Of a stretch of DNA of 64,000 nucleotides, positions 25,271-41,966 are shown one piece after another (positions within the stretch are counted from its first letter, which is position 1; every line of letters starts with the position of its first letter). The notes under the pieces were generated by a model. It saw nothing but the letters and a program-made list of their open reading frames with translations, did no database searches and was not told the origin of the DNA. The DNA lies in assembly GCA_964035545.1 (NCBI GenBank), contig OZ037767.1, forward strand, positions 32,201,628 to 32,265,627. The letters are read 5' to 3'. Made by a program: the position numbers and the translations under genes. The stretch comes from Bugula neritina (Eukaryota > Bryozoa > Gymnolaemata > Cheilostomatida > Bugulidae).

Positions 25271-26426
25271 CTACTTATCACCAGGTTTCCATCCATAAAG
25301 ACAGAAGCTCTGGAGGGCGTCTATTGAAGGAAGAGGAAAGTGTTCATCTAGCAGGGCCTGATACCCATTGATGCCGCACTTGGCCTGTATTCTGAGAGCT
25401 TTGGTGAGCGTCTCCTTCGACCAGCTTTGGCCACGTTTAGTCTTTCCAGTCAAGACGCAGAGTTGGTCCTCATTGAACACTTTGCTCAATCTCTCATGCA
25501 GAAACTCTGTCTGTTTTTTGAGGGCTGTGTGAGCCACCCCTTCCTACAGCATCATACAACACTGTGACTGTATACTAACCTCTCACCACACAGTCAATGT
25601 ATATTCACACGTATCTATGCACATACCATTCTTTCTCTTTTCTTCCTTCCTTCTAGAATGCTTATCAACGAGTCAATTTTCCTCAACAGTGTGTCTTTGT
25701 CCATGTCTACCAGCTCTCTAGAACTGCGCACTGGGTAGTCATCTACAATATCTCCTGCGATAAACCTTCCAAAACTATTGACTATTACAAAATTTGATAT
25801 TTTCTTTACAAAGTAAACTCACCCATGAATGTCCTACCATCTTTATTTACTGAGTAGTTATGCTCCGAACCCTCGACAGTATTGGCTGTGGAGGTCTCTT
25901 CTGATTCAGTTAACTCAGTGGGTTCTTCACTAGCTTTCTGAGAAACTGGCGACTCAGAGACGTTGGGTGGACTGGAGTTTGTTTCAGCGACGTCTGCGGA
26001 TACGTCTGCAGTCTTTGGCCGGCAGGGTTTAAGTCTTGAGCAACGCTTTTGTTTAGTCTGACTTCTGGTTCTAGGAAACTGAGTTGGCACTGCACTGCGC
26101 TTCAGCAGGCGCCGCTTGTCAGCTCTGTTGAGTTCATACTGAGAGTCGGCAAAGTGCACCTGCAATTGGACAATACAAAGCCAGTGTTGGAGAAGCTGCA
26201 ATAGAGTGGCAAATAGAGACCGATGTAGTATGACCTATTGAGAGAAAATAAGTCTTCATAACCCAACACTCACGTTGCAGATTTCACTGCGTTTAGTAGG
26301 AAACCAATTCGGTCTTGCAACATTCACAGCCCAAATTTTTGTTCTCACTGGGTCTCTAGGGAAACGGTGCATTTGAAACCCTTTAACTGAACTATTAGAG
26401 CAACCAAGCACACAACAGCCACCCAT
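25271..26426 (-). CDS. THAP zinc-finger protein with P-element-like C-terminus
   Basis: Four exons on the minus strand: 26426-26274, 26159-25823, 25754-25627, 25543-25271 (TAG), giving 296 aa. Residues 1 to about 75 form a THAP domain, a C2CH zinc-coordinating DNA-binding fold. The N-terminal MGGCCVLGCSNSS carries the first cysteine pair, SEICNVHF the Cys-x2-His pair, and AVPTQFP matches the conserved AVPTxF box. A Ser/Thr/Glu-rich linker follows (about 80-160), then an acidic and basic helix, then WSKETLTKALRIQAKCGING and FPLPSIDAL, which resemble the helix-turn-helix at the start of P-element-type (THAP9-like) transposases. No catalytic domain follows. It is probably a host transcription factor or domesticated transposase fragment; which one cannot be told. 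The gene is convergent with ADGB. Confidence 0.8.
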
Positions 26427-28516
26427 CTTGGTTGTATAGCTTAACAGACAGCTCCAACTGTAATAGACAAGTTAGTTATTACTTATATTTAATTATAATG
26501 GAATGGAGAATACAAGATGCTCCCTGAAAATACGTGCTAAATCATCTTAAGAGAAATTAATTACAAAAGTCCTTTTGCAATCTCAAGCTTTTTGATAAAA
26601 TCTCACACTTTCTGTGTTTAGAAAGGTTAGGGTGTATTGAATCCTAGACAACACACTGCTCCTTTGTTGCACTTGAAAGAAAATGTGCCATGAGCTTGCT
26701 TCATAGCATTTAGCTATGAAAGACCGGATATCACTATGAAGCTATATTACTCTTCCATTATCATTATTATAATATTAATATTATCATAGAACTCTCCCAT
26801 ATGATACTCCTCTGTTCTTATTACTATTACTATTAGTAGGCCTATTGGTAATAGTATTACCATAAGTAGAACTGTCAACTAACTACTAGTAGTAGCTGTA
26901 AGATGATCTGATGTTGACAAGCTACAAGCTAGCAAGTACTAAAGCTACTGACAAGTGATAGCCGAAGGAAAGCCAACAAGGAACACTCTGGAGCTGGAGC
27001 TTAGCCTGGTAGGTTAACACTACAGTAGCACTGCAGTGCTACTACTAGTACTAGTATTACTATTAGTATTACTGCATTAGCATTAGTACTACTAGAACCA
27101 GTACGGGTACTAGCACTACTAGTACTACTACTACTGTACTACTGCTACTGTACTAGTAGTATTACTACTTTTAGTGTTACTATTATTATTACTATATAAC
27201 TATTAGTATTAGTATCAGTATGAGTATCATAATAATAAATATAATTAATTTTATTATTAGTATAATTAATATTATTACTATTAATATTACAATTACTATT
27301 AGTATTAGTATCCGTATTAATATTATTATTATTATTACTATTAAAGTTACTATAACTATTGCAGTATTACTCACATTAGTATTACTATTACTATTAGTAT
27401 TAGACTTAGTATAAAATATCACAGGTGACAGTCACAGTGACCGCGATTATAAATATACATATCATAGCTGTTCAGGTGGTACACAAAACTATCAGTATTA
27501 CTATTACAGTATTAGATTTAGTATCACGACAAACATAAATTATTTTTAATTTAATTATTACTATAACTATAAGTATAAGTATAAAATTAAAATTAAATTA
27601 TACTTGAGATTGAATATTCTAATTCTTTGTTCATTTTCGTGTCATTTCAAACTGGCTTTCAGAAACTCACTTATTTCAACTTTAGGATTTTGATTTTAGC
27701 TCAACTTCAAGTGTTAGTATAATTATTAGTATTACCTCAAGAGGATCTGAAGCGATCCATCTCAAAATGTAAATTGAAACAGTTGTCAAGAAATGGCGCC
27801 TTACAGGGTGAAGGTCTATTGATGAACCATCACAAATCAAGCTACAGCGAGTATAATTAATATTAATATGAATGGAATTTCCCAGTCATAAATTATTTCT
27901 TCAGAATTAATTTGTTCAAGAGATGTAGGTCTATATGGATAGCTGCAGCAGGTGCAAGTATATACCATTGTTATGTAATATATAGTATACATAATATTAA
28001 GATTGTGCAAATAAACGCACAAATTAATAACAGAAAGCAGGTAAGTTGTTTTGCATAAACAAGCCGAGAGCAAAAAATTTATTTCATTCTCAGACTTAAC
28101 CAACTTAAGCCATAAAAAAATTCATTGCTTTTTCAAATAACTTAAAATAAAACTAAAGCCATCAATTAAGTAAATCTTGTAAGAATATGCACCAGTGAAA
28201 AAGTATATAAACATGCTATATAAAAAATTCAAATTGTAAACAGAAGAAAAAAAAGTATGGATATAGAATAATGCTAAAATAACAATAGAAGAAGGGTTCA
28301 GCTGAAAACATGCCAAAACCATTGCAGCATTCTAGTGTATATAAGAGATGAATGTGAATCAAGGAAAAGGATAAATTGATTTTAAGTGAAGAATATTGCA
28401 CAGTACAATTGCATTGTTAAAGTATACCTCACGTCAAGTGAGTCACTTAACATGAGTCACGTGTAGAGATTAAAAGACTAAATCTATTATACAGTGTTGC
28501 TGTTGATACAACAGTG
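26427..28516. other. Gene-free AT-rich intergenic DNA with simple repeats
   Basis: No convincing exon was found on either strand between the THAP start codon and the galactosyltransferase stop codon. An irregular ACT/ATT trinucleotide tract spans about 26750-27420. The minus-strand open frames here are short and low-complexity. Confidence 0.6.
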
Positions 28517-33847
<5,331 letters not shown>

Positions 33848-33862
33848 TGTTCTGTACTCTGT

Positions 33863-33909
33863 TCTGTGCTGATGAGGGGACAAATCCCGAAACAGCTGCT
33901 GTCTACAGA
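33863..33909 (+). ncRNA. Hammerhead ribozyme 1 (type I)
   Basis: Stem I pairs TCTGTG (33863-33868) with TACAGA (33904-33909), one G-U included. The core CTGATGA is at 33869-33875, stem II GGGG/TCCC encloses ACAAA, then GAA (33889-33891), and stem III pairs ACAG (33892-33895) with CTGT (33899-33902) over a three-base loop. Cleavage is predicted after the C of GTC at 33903. An outer CTC/GAG pairing extends stem I beyond an internal loop, as in natural type I ribozymes. Confidence 0.88.
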
Positions 33910-34171
33910 TTGAGATATTACGCTCTCATTTGATGCTCAGCAATGACATTAAATGATTGAGCACTCTCACCATGGTCACAAACTCAAGCTGCTAGCATTT
34001 TGCAATGCTCGTGACTCCTAGGTGACCCCTAGAGTCACTTGAGCACTCTGGCTTGAGTTTACACACCTTTTAAATATGCTTTAGTAAAACTATAAGTTTT
34101 ACTATTGCGAAGGCATTGAACTATAATCCAGTTCAGTTCAGTGTGCGAAGGTGTGGGCCATGGTACTCTGT

Positions 34172-34218
34172 TCTGTGCTGATGAGGGGACAAATCCCGAA
34201 ACAGCTGCTGTCCACAGA
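34172..34218 (+). ncRNA. Hammerhead ribozyme 2 (type I)
   Basis: Same fold as the copy 309 nt upstream, with a perfect stem I: TCTGTG (34172-34177) with CACAGA (34213-34218). The core CTGATGA starts at 34178; stem II and the ACAG/CTGT stem III are identical. Cleavage is predicted after 34212. The T-to-C difference in stem I replaces the G-U wobble of copy 1 with G-C, so pairing is kept or improved. Confidence 0.9.
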
Positions 34219-34220
34219 TT

Positions 34221-34340
<120 letters not shown>

Positions 34341-34456
34341 GTAGTTTCTATAATTAAAAATGAATCAAAAGAACTCAATATTTCGAAAAATAGAGTATTT
34401 ATATTTGGTACTAATACAATTTTGGATATAAAAATAAACTTAGATCTTCATTCTAT

Positions 34457-34503
34457 TGACTACAATATTGTTTCACGTAGTGCGAGCTACGATCATCAGG
34501 TCG
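34457..34503 (-). ncRNA. Possible hammerhead ribozyme in Penelope 3' region
   Basis: On the minus strand the core CTGATGA (plus coordinates 34499-34493) is followed by a stem CGTAG/CTACG, then GAAAC. Stem III pairs ACAA with TTGT (34471-34462) over two bases, and cleavage would fall after the A of GTA at 34461. Stem I is only GAC/GTC. A U-U pair sits where hammerheads nearly always have G-C at the base of stem II, so activity is doubtful. It lies in sense orientation to the retroelement ORF, as reported for Penelope-like elements. Confidence 0.5.
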
Positions 34504-34571
34504 TTGTGTGTACGCTTGAGTGATTTTGTTTTGAAATTAGTATTGTTAGTGTATTACTACGCTGGAATGTT

Positions 34572-35681
34572 TTAACTAGCGTCTGTTAAGTGCGCAAGTA
34601 AAAATTTGCGTTTATGTCTACACGTGGTGGAAAGCTCTTTTCGTTTGTTGAGGGAAGATAATTCCGGTTGTTTTAAAATTATATACTTCTCATAGTTGCA
34701 TAAATTACATCTATTGGTTAGGTTTGAGTATGATTTGCAAATCTTTAAAATATTCCATTTTAAGCTGAATTTTGTTTTGTTGTCTTTTAAATTCCAGATG
34801 TGTCTGCTGAGTTGCGTGCTGTTAGCTTTATCTGCATGTAGGAAAGAGGCTTTGTGGTTATTGAATCTGGTTTTGAAGGTAGTCGAACAGAGTCCTATGT
34901 ATGAATGGCTGGAATTATTGTCCTGTCTTGTTACAGTTGCTTGGTATATTACGTCTTTGTATAAGCATTTACCATTTAGTGGACAGTGGGAAGGTTGTTT
35001 GCAGTTACATTGTGTGTCATTTAGTTTAGTAGCGGTAGTAGGGGTGTGTGCGGTTTTAAGTTTGTGATGGTTCGAGCCATCAATAATATTTTTCATGTTG
35101 GGCATGCATGAATAGCTAATTTTTATAGTTTTCCTATTGAAAATTTTACTTAGTTGGTTGGATGGTGGAAAGCATTTGTCGATGATTTGAAGAAATTTCT
35201 TCCCTATTTTGGTTTTTACTGTTGAACTAAAAGGTGGGTTGTACCACAATATGTTTCTGTTTCTATTTCTATTATTGTTGTTGGATTTGGGTGTCGGGTT
35301 ATATTTTAATTTATAGTCATATCCACTGTTTGATAGTGCTTCTTGGTACGGTTGTATGGTGTTTTTAAACTCTTCTTCATTGGAGGATAGTGAGCTAAGT
35401 CTTTTATTTATATTTTCTGGTATGTTTTTCAATACTGCAGGTGGGTGGTCGCTTTGTTTGTGAACGTAGAGGATAGTGTTTCCAGGTTTTGTATAGGGTT
35501 TATAGGATTGGTTAGTCAAGTTGAATGTTACATCTAGAAAGTTTACAACTTTCTTATTGGCTTCTATTGTGATTGAGAGATTAAATTTTCTAAAAAAGTT
35601 GCAAATTTGTTTTTTGTTCTGTTCTATGTGTCTAGGTGTTCCTTCGCAAACTATGAGTCCATCATCTCTATACAGGCCTAT
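34572..35681 (-). pseudogene. RT (C-terminal part) plus GIY-YIG endonuclease, truncated
   Basis: Penelope-like elements copy their RNA by target-primed reverse transcription and use the GIY-YIG domain to nick DNA. Here the frame begins near the RT palm motif (GLYRDDGLIV), passes a Lys/Asn-rich linker (about residues 120-170), a Cys-rich segment (CNCKQPSHCPLNGKC) and the GIY-YIG core (SYIGLCSTTFKTRFNNH), then ends in a basic region with a second Cys pair (CNLCNYEK). There is no in-frame stop, but also no start or fingers domain. It is classed as a pseudogene because of the truncation. Confidence 0.82.
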
Positions 35682-35716
35682 ATATATATATAATTATGTG
35701 TGTGTATGTATATAAA

Positions 35717-36655
35717 GGGATAAAGGACTTTTACGTAGACACTTTGACTCTAAATGTGAAGAGACACTACGCTACCTTCACTGTGACTAACGCAACTAGT
35801 AAGTGTTGAATACAACCGTTTATGTGTTGATTACAACTGTTGATATACATGTGTGTTGAATACAACTGTTGACATGTAGATGTGTTGAATACGACTGTTG
35901 ATATGTTGAGTACATCTGTTGATATGTAGATATGTTGAGTACATCTGTTGATATGTAGATGTGTTGAGTACATCTGTTGATATGTAGATGTGTTGAGTAC
36001 ATCTGTTGATATGTAGAGTACAATATTATATCTTTATAAATCTGTTCCCTAACTTTGTATGTTAGAGTCAGAAATATAATTCATAACTTTATAGTCTTTA
36101 GTTAAGCTGAATATTTTTCAATCATAAGGAATACTTGTCAGAAATATATCAAATGACACAAGAGTAACTTTTTATCTTTACTCTATATCTATATTGCAAA
36201 GGCAGGTCTCCAGTGACTAGCTAGCTGATAGTATAGTTGAATAAATCAGTTATATTGTAACTATTGCATCTATCTGTCTATAGAGATATTCTGCTATATC
36301 TATAGATACTCTGCTATATCTATAGATACTCTGCTATATCTATAGATACTCTGCTATATCTATAGATACTCTGCTATATCTATAGATACTCTGCTATATC
36401 TATAGATAGTCTGCTATATCTATAGATACTCTGCTATGTCTATAGATAGTCTGCTATATCTAGAGATAGTCTGCTATACCTATAGATACTCTGCTATATC
36501 TATAGATACTCTGCTATATCTATAGATACTCTGCTATATCTATAGATACTCTGCTATATCTATAGATACTCTGCTATATCTATAGATACTCTGCTATATC
36601 TATAGATACTCTGCTATATCTATAGATACTCTGCTATATCTATAGACAGTCTGCT
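35717..36655 (+). pseudogene. Fragment of a third Ig-receptor copy
   Basis: Positions 35717-35798 match the 3' end of the exon at 57055-57291 (IKDFYVDTLTLNVKRHYAT and onward), including its GTAAGT donor. The following minisatellite (35800-36020), a unique segment (about 36020-36285) and the 20-bp array TATAGATACTCTGCTATATC (36286-36655) match 57300-58262 of the plus-strand receptor gene, but the exon corresponding to 57415-57570 is absent. The exon starts mid-sequence where the Penelope-like element ends. The Tyr variant at DFYVD links it to the minus-strand receptor (61548-61784) rather than to the plus-strand one. Confidence 0.8.
36286..36655. repeat. 20-bp minisatellite shared with 57960-58262
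   Basis: Unit TATAGATACTCTGCTATATC, about 18 copies, homologous in unit and flanks to the array in the intron before the transmembrane exon of the plus-strand Ig receptor. Confidence 0.95.
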
Positions 36656-36681
36656 CAACTTGAGTATTTCTATTATTTAAG

Positions 36682-38077
36682 GATTGTCCCACCCGCAAGG
36701 TGGTGCTAGTCGAAACTCTTTGTCATCTCTCTCCATCTCATCTCTGAATTCTGGTGGTTCACCCACACCGGCTGCTGCTGTCAAACCTCTGCCTATTCTG
36801 AGGCTGGACAACCCCCACACTACCAACAGCTATGACAGCTTTCACCAGGCAGAAATATCCCCCTTGAGGTAAGACAGAGTTATCCCCCTTGAGGTGAGGC
36901 AGAGTTATCCCCCTTGAGGTAAAAAGTAGCCTGTAGAACTGTACCCTCAGCCTTTTTAAGCTGGGCAGTGGGTTGTCTGGAAATTAAGCTCACATTCTGA
37001 TTGCTTAGCTGTAAATAAAATCTCTTGAAAGCAAAGATTTACATTTCTATTGTCAATATCAGTTGTGATAGAGGTTTGTTAGCTTTGAGAAACAGCATTT
37101 CATTATCAAATATAGCTGAAAAGAATTGAATAGTGTTACAACTGCTAAGGGTTAGCCTAGGGCCACACTGTGCGTATTTTCGCATGCAAACATTTAAACC
37201 ACAAGTAGCAAAGGTGTTCACTGTATGCGTTGAGAAAACCTTCGCACTTGTCGCTCTACATTTTCAACGCAAGTGCGAATCGTCTCTGTCTTCGTCACCT
37301 AATTGGCTGGTAGCTATTCAGCGAGCCCAATTTCTTTATTTAGTGCTATATTCCAGTAAATTGCGTTTCATTGAAAGCGAGTGCGATTTAAAAATGAAAG
37401 CTTTATTTATCACGCATCACTGACGCTACAGTGGACACCTTTGCTACCCGCGATTTTAATTTCCGCATGCGAAAATACGCACAGTGTGGCCCTAGGCTTA
37501 CAGTTACGAGCTCATTTGAGGACACAACTCTGAACTACCATGTTGTTTAACTAATGCATTGCAGTAGGTTATGAAATTCACATCATATTTTGAAGTATTA
37601 CAGAATGCGGCGTTGAATATTGATTATTAATTATTGATGAAGGAGTATTGATTGATTTACAGTGAGTATGAGCGTGATATAGAAGAGCAGAATGGGAGTA
37701 ATATGCAAGGGGGAGGAGATAACTACGAAACTACCAAACTAATCTCACATCATGTGTCTGCTGCACCTGATATTGCTGTAAATACACAAGTAGAACTACC
37801 ACTGTCACACCAACCTGCTGTAGGTGTCAAAACCCCTTCAACTAGTGTAACAGTTCAGGCAGCACACCATGCAACAACACTGCCCAGAAGTAAGAGGTCA
37901 AAGTTCACAGCCTTTGCTTACGAGATAGACAACTCCTCGGATCTGTTTGGTATAGAAATATCTCAGGGTATTCAGGCTATCCACGATGAGATGACAAGGG
38001 AGCAAGTGAAGCGTGACATCCGTGACATCATATTTAAAGCAAGATTTCCTGGTGATTCGAACATAAAGCCACCGTAA
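36682..38077 (+). CDS. Uncharacterised two-exon 3' gene end
   Basis: Two phase-compatible exons: 36682-36868 (phase 1 in, phase 2 out) and 37663-38077 (TAA). I do not recognise the product. The first exon is Ser/Pro-rich (SLSSLSISSLNSGGSPTPAA); the second contains acidic and Tyr-bearing stretches (SEYERDIEEQNG, DNYETTKL) and a basic SKRSKF near the end; no membrane segment is present. The first acceptor follows the same minisatellite that precedes the transmembrane exon of the Ig receptor and has the same phase, so this may be the cytoplasmic tail of the broken third receptor, or the 3' end of another gene. No start codon was found. Confidence 0.5.
37155..37497. mobile_element. 343-bp MITE with 33-bp terminal inverted repeats
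   Basis: The left end GCCTAGGGCCACACTGTGCG is mirrored exactly at the right end, and the match runs 33 bp. A second inverted block (GTAGCAAAGGTGT and its complement) continues the symmetry inside. TTA flanks both sides (37152-37154 and 37498-37500), a 3-bp target duplication of the TWA type used by PIF/Harbinger transposons. There is no ORF. It sits in the intron of the 36682-38077 gene model. The superfamily assignment is inferred from the duplication only. Confidence 0.85.
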
Positions 38078-40409
38078 ATGTTTCTATATGATTATGACTT
38101 TCAGCTGTTTTCATTCTACCAGAAGTTTGACAACCTCACACCAGATGCCTTCTTTAGTTCAAATACTAAGACAGGGGATATGTCTGTTTTACAAACATAT
38201 AGTATATATTTAATGTTTATATATTATTCAATACCAAATCTATATGCAGACTCCCCTGCACTCAACCACAGGCATATTCTACAACTTGTCAACTGGCCAA
38301 AGTTTATCATATATATTCATTGACTGAAATGTATGTAGTGTATATTATACGTATACTTTGCAAATCTATCATATTTATTATATTCTAATCATCTATCTCC
38401 CCGGTTGTGTGTATGCTATACAGACACTATTTTCTCATACTTGGACACCTTGTAGAGTTATCCCTTCTCTATAAATTGCCTATATAATACATATTATAGC
38501 TTACATATTATAGCTTACATATTATAGCTTACATATTATATAATACATATTATAGCTTACATATTATAGCTTACATATTATATAATACATATTATAGCTA
38601 ACACAGCTAGTTTAGCAGCTTCTGTTTCATCACAATGACACATAAACAATAGAAATTAGTCTGGAAAGTTTGCCCTTTTTAATCAGCAGAGCAAACCAAA
38701 AGTTATGGCAACATTTACATAACTTCAAGCTTATTGAATGTCCATCGTGTTTAAATTAAATTAAATTAATTACAATACTAATTGTAACTTGCACACAGAG
38801 TAACCAAAACAGTTAACCTTTAACCCAAATCACAAAAAAAAATTCTTACTGTAAACAATAATTAATATTAAGATATTGGTAGGCATTAGCTATGTCAACT
38901 GTTTTGGCGTCAGCTATGTCAACTGTTTTGGCGTCAGCTATGTCAACTGTTCTGGTGTCAGCTATGTCAACTGTTTTGGCGTCAGCTATGTCAACTGTTC
39001 TGGTGTCAGCTATGTCAACTGTTCTGGTGTCAGCTATGTCAACTGTTCTGGTGTAATTCATCTTCATTCCACCTTTTCAATATACTCATGAAATTCATAC
39101 AATATCTACATAGATGCAACCTGCCCTGTGGTTTACTAAGTAGAATATAGGCTATTGAGATAAAAATAGATAAGGCAGTTCAGTGTATTATAGCCCTGCT
39201 ATCATTATTTAAAAGCTATAAGTGTGTTATTAATAAATTACACTAATTAGATATTTTAACAGCTGGGATGTGCTATGATATGCACATCATAACATGAGGG
39301 AGGGAGGGTTATGTCCCCCTTCAAACATTTCTATCATTCCTTTGAAGGGAGCCTCTTTGAATTTTAAAATGTTAAAAACTGATCAGAAGTAAATTAATAA
39401 AACATTATTCTTATATTAAAAAGCCAATTAAATTAATAATGAAGGAGCAATGGAAACCTAGTGTTGTATTACACAGGCCACTGCTGTTTGGTTGCTGAAT
39501 TAGCGGCTGCTTTCATCACTAAAAAGAAAAGGTAACTCCTTTCATATGTGCAGAAATTTCACTTCCAGGTGTCTTGACTACCTGTGATATGCAGCCATCA
39601 CATCACATGACCTGTTTACTGACCTAATAAAGCTATGGCGAGTTTTTCTTTATTCATTCCTTTAGGCAAAAGCTGCACAAAAGCTGCACAACTGAAAGCC
39701 TATTTACTCTTTGTAACATTCCCGCACTAACTGAATAGCTACTAACTGAATAGCTACTTTGTTTTTGTCTGTTCTACGAGGTGCTTGCTCTGAGGCAGCC
39801 GCATTTCCTCTCTGGTGATTTTGTGCTGCAGTTGAGTTTTCTTTTTTTTGCTTGAGTAATGGTTTTTCGGCTTGAAAATTCAAATTCAACTTTACCTGTT
39901 GACTCAAAGGTAAGTAACTGTGAAGTTTACCTGTTAATTTGTAGTTTAGTATATAGTATAGCATAGCATAGCATAGCAGAGCATGCACTTAAAGGTAAGT
40001 CACAGTGAGTTTTACCTGTTAACTTAAAGGTAAGTAGCTGTGAAGTTTAACTGCCAACTTGCTTAATAAATTCCTGAAAACCTCTCACTGATGCATCACT
40101 TGATTTTGTAACCTTCAATGTCAGAGAGCTAGTGGGTTGTATTTGTATCCCCATTGCTTATAGAGCTACTATACATATAACGGTACTCTGAGTAAATATA
40201 TACAGTAAAACTTGTGAAATAGCAATACAACTCTACCTCTCTAACTCCCTTTGCATGAGGTTTCAGTTAAACTGTATTATGATAAGATGTCATCTTTCTA
40301 TTTATATTGTATTACTGAAAAAGTATTAGAAAATGTTGTAATAATAGCAACAGGTTTGGGCTACAGTTTACCATAACAGGCTAACATTTCTGCTGCAACT
40401 GCAGTGTTA
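38078..40409. other. Mostly non-coding region with small tandem repeats
   Basis: No gene that I can support. There is a TAGCTTACATATTA repeat at 38476-38600, a 24-bp array (38883-39056), GCATAGCATAGCA near 39960, and duplicated AAAGGTAAGT segments at about 39906, 39990 and 40026. Confidence 0.55.
38883..39056. repeat. 24-bp minisatellite, 7 copies
   Basis: Unit AGCTATGTCAACTGTTTTGG plus CGTC or TGTC. Intergenic, between the two uncharacterised plus-strand gene models. Confidence 0.9.
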
Positions 40410-41966
40410 ATGGAGTTCTGTTTGACATTCCAGCCCCGCCATTTGTCTAAGGAGACGGTGCAGCAGGCAGCTATGGCAAAGCATCGTAGACGACGGAATG
40501 TAAGTAGAGACAACTCCAGGAAACAGAAAGGTAGATGCTGCCAGAGATGCTTGTATGACCTCCGACCTCATGACACAGAGATGGAGTATGAAGGAGGTTT
40601 CCTCCCACCTATCTCACCTGGGAACCTCCCACCTGTCTCACCTGGAAACCTCCCACCTAACTCGCCTGGGAACCTCCACTTGAGTGGCCAATATTTGACT
40701 AAAGAAGATACATTCAGTCATGTGATCAACAGGTAGGTATAGGAAGGGCAGATAAATACCTGTGGCTTATGTTTTTCTTATTATGATTATTATTAGTTAT
40801 AGCTTAATATTACAGAAATATAATAACAGACGAACAGTGTAAGAATAGCTTCTCCCAGTCTAAACTTGTGTGCAAAGCAATTTGTGTGTCAAATTATTAT
40901 CAATAGAATCCTCTGGTTACAGCCTTGCCAGTGCTAACAGAGTTTTGGTGGAGCCCCAGCTGTCCCCTAACTGCTGCAGTACAAACTCAGTCTATCTTCC
41001 GGGAGGGCAAAGTCAGCCGGAACACTCTGATTGGCTGGATGTTAGCACTGAGGCATCAGGTGATAAAGTCAGCAGTCACAGTATAACTATAGTGTCTGAA
41101 GTGCCCCCAGCTGCCAACCACTTGTACGTCCCTCTAGAAGAGATACTCAATTATGGGGAGAAGAGATCAAGAAAGGTAAACATTAAGTGCTCCAAGTACA
41201 GCGAGATCGGCAACCCACAGGCAAGGAGGAGAAAACACTTGAGGAGAGACGTGCCGACTGGCAGGAAGTGGAACAGGAAGTTGTCGTACGCAGACGGCAA
41301 TGCGGAACATGGCCGCGTCTGCAAGGAAAGACTCAACTTTATGGACTCGCAGTCAAATAGCATTTACAATTCATTTGAAAAATGGAAAATAGACCAAAGC
41401 ATCACTCCTCGCGGTAAGGGTGAGAAGACAAATCTAAGAACTGTTTTACCCCAAATACTGGTCCACAGAGGAAGTGTGGAGAAAAGCAATATGGGAGAGT
41501 CACATGATCAGAAAGTTAGCAGTCTCATGGTCAAAACTATAAGGTATTCCATTCTACAATACGGAATTATGTAACTGTATGTCATTCAGAAACTGGTACA
41601 AGTACACGTGTACTTTGAATAGTTTCCTAAATCTGGGCATTTACAGTGTGGCTTGTGCTGAGAGTGAGGTTTACAATATCTCTATCAAATTGATTAAAAA
41701 AATATTTGATTTAATTTACAGATAAGTTCTATTTTGAAAAATATGTTAGCATTTTTGTTTTGAAAACATGATCAGCATAAAAGGAAACTAGAAGAAACAC
41801 TTATCAATGTTATTTTTTCAGCCGCCAGCAATATTACGTCAGAAACCCAGACGTAGTGGTGTGCGTTGGCCTGCTCAGAGTTTCAATTGTTCTGTATCTA
41901 TACTGTTACTGTGTAGCTGTTTCAATTGTTCTGTATCTATACTGTTACTGTATAGCTGTTGAATGA
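40410..41966 (+). CDS. Uncharacterised basic protein, three exons
   Basis: Exons 40410-40732, 40923-41543 and 41822-41966 (TGA) join in phase and give about 362 aa. I do not recognise a family. The N-terminal part has an Arg-rich run (MAKHRRRRN) and a coding repeat LPPxSPGN, three copies (40600-40675). The middle is Ser- and Lys/Arg-rich with a possible nuclear signal (ARRRKHLRRD). The last exon is unusual: its coding end is a near-perfect tandem duplication of a short hydrophobic segment (SIVLYLYCYC twice). The start codon at 40410 is the first in-frame ATG after a stop, but an acceptor at 40431 would also fit, so upstream exons, including those at 36682-38077, could belong to the same gene. 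Confidence 0.5.

Noticed and set aside
37133-37423. ORF of 96 codons with a possible protein-coding look
   Set aside because: It lies almost entirely inside the inverted-repeat MITE and has no family resemblance.
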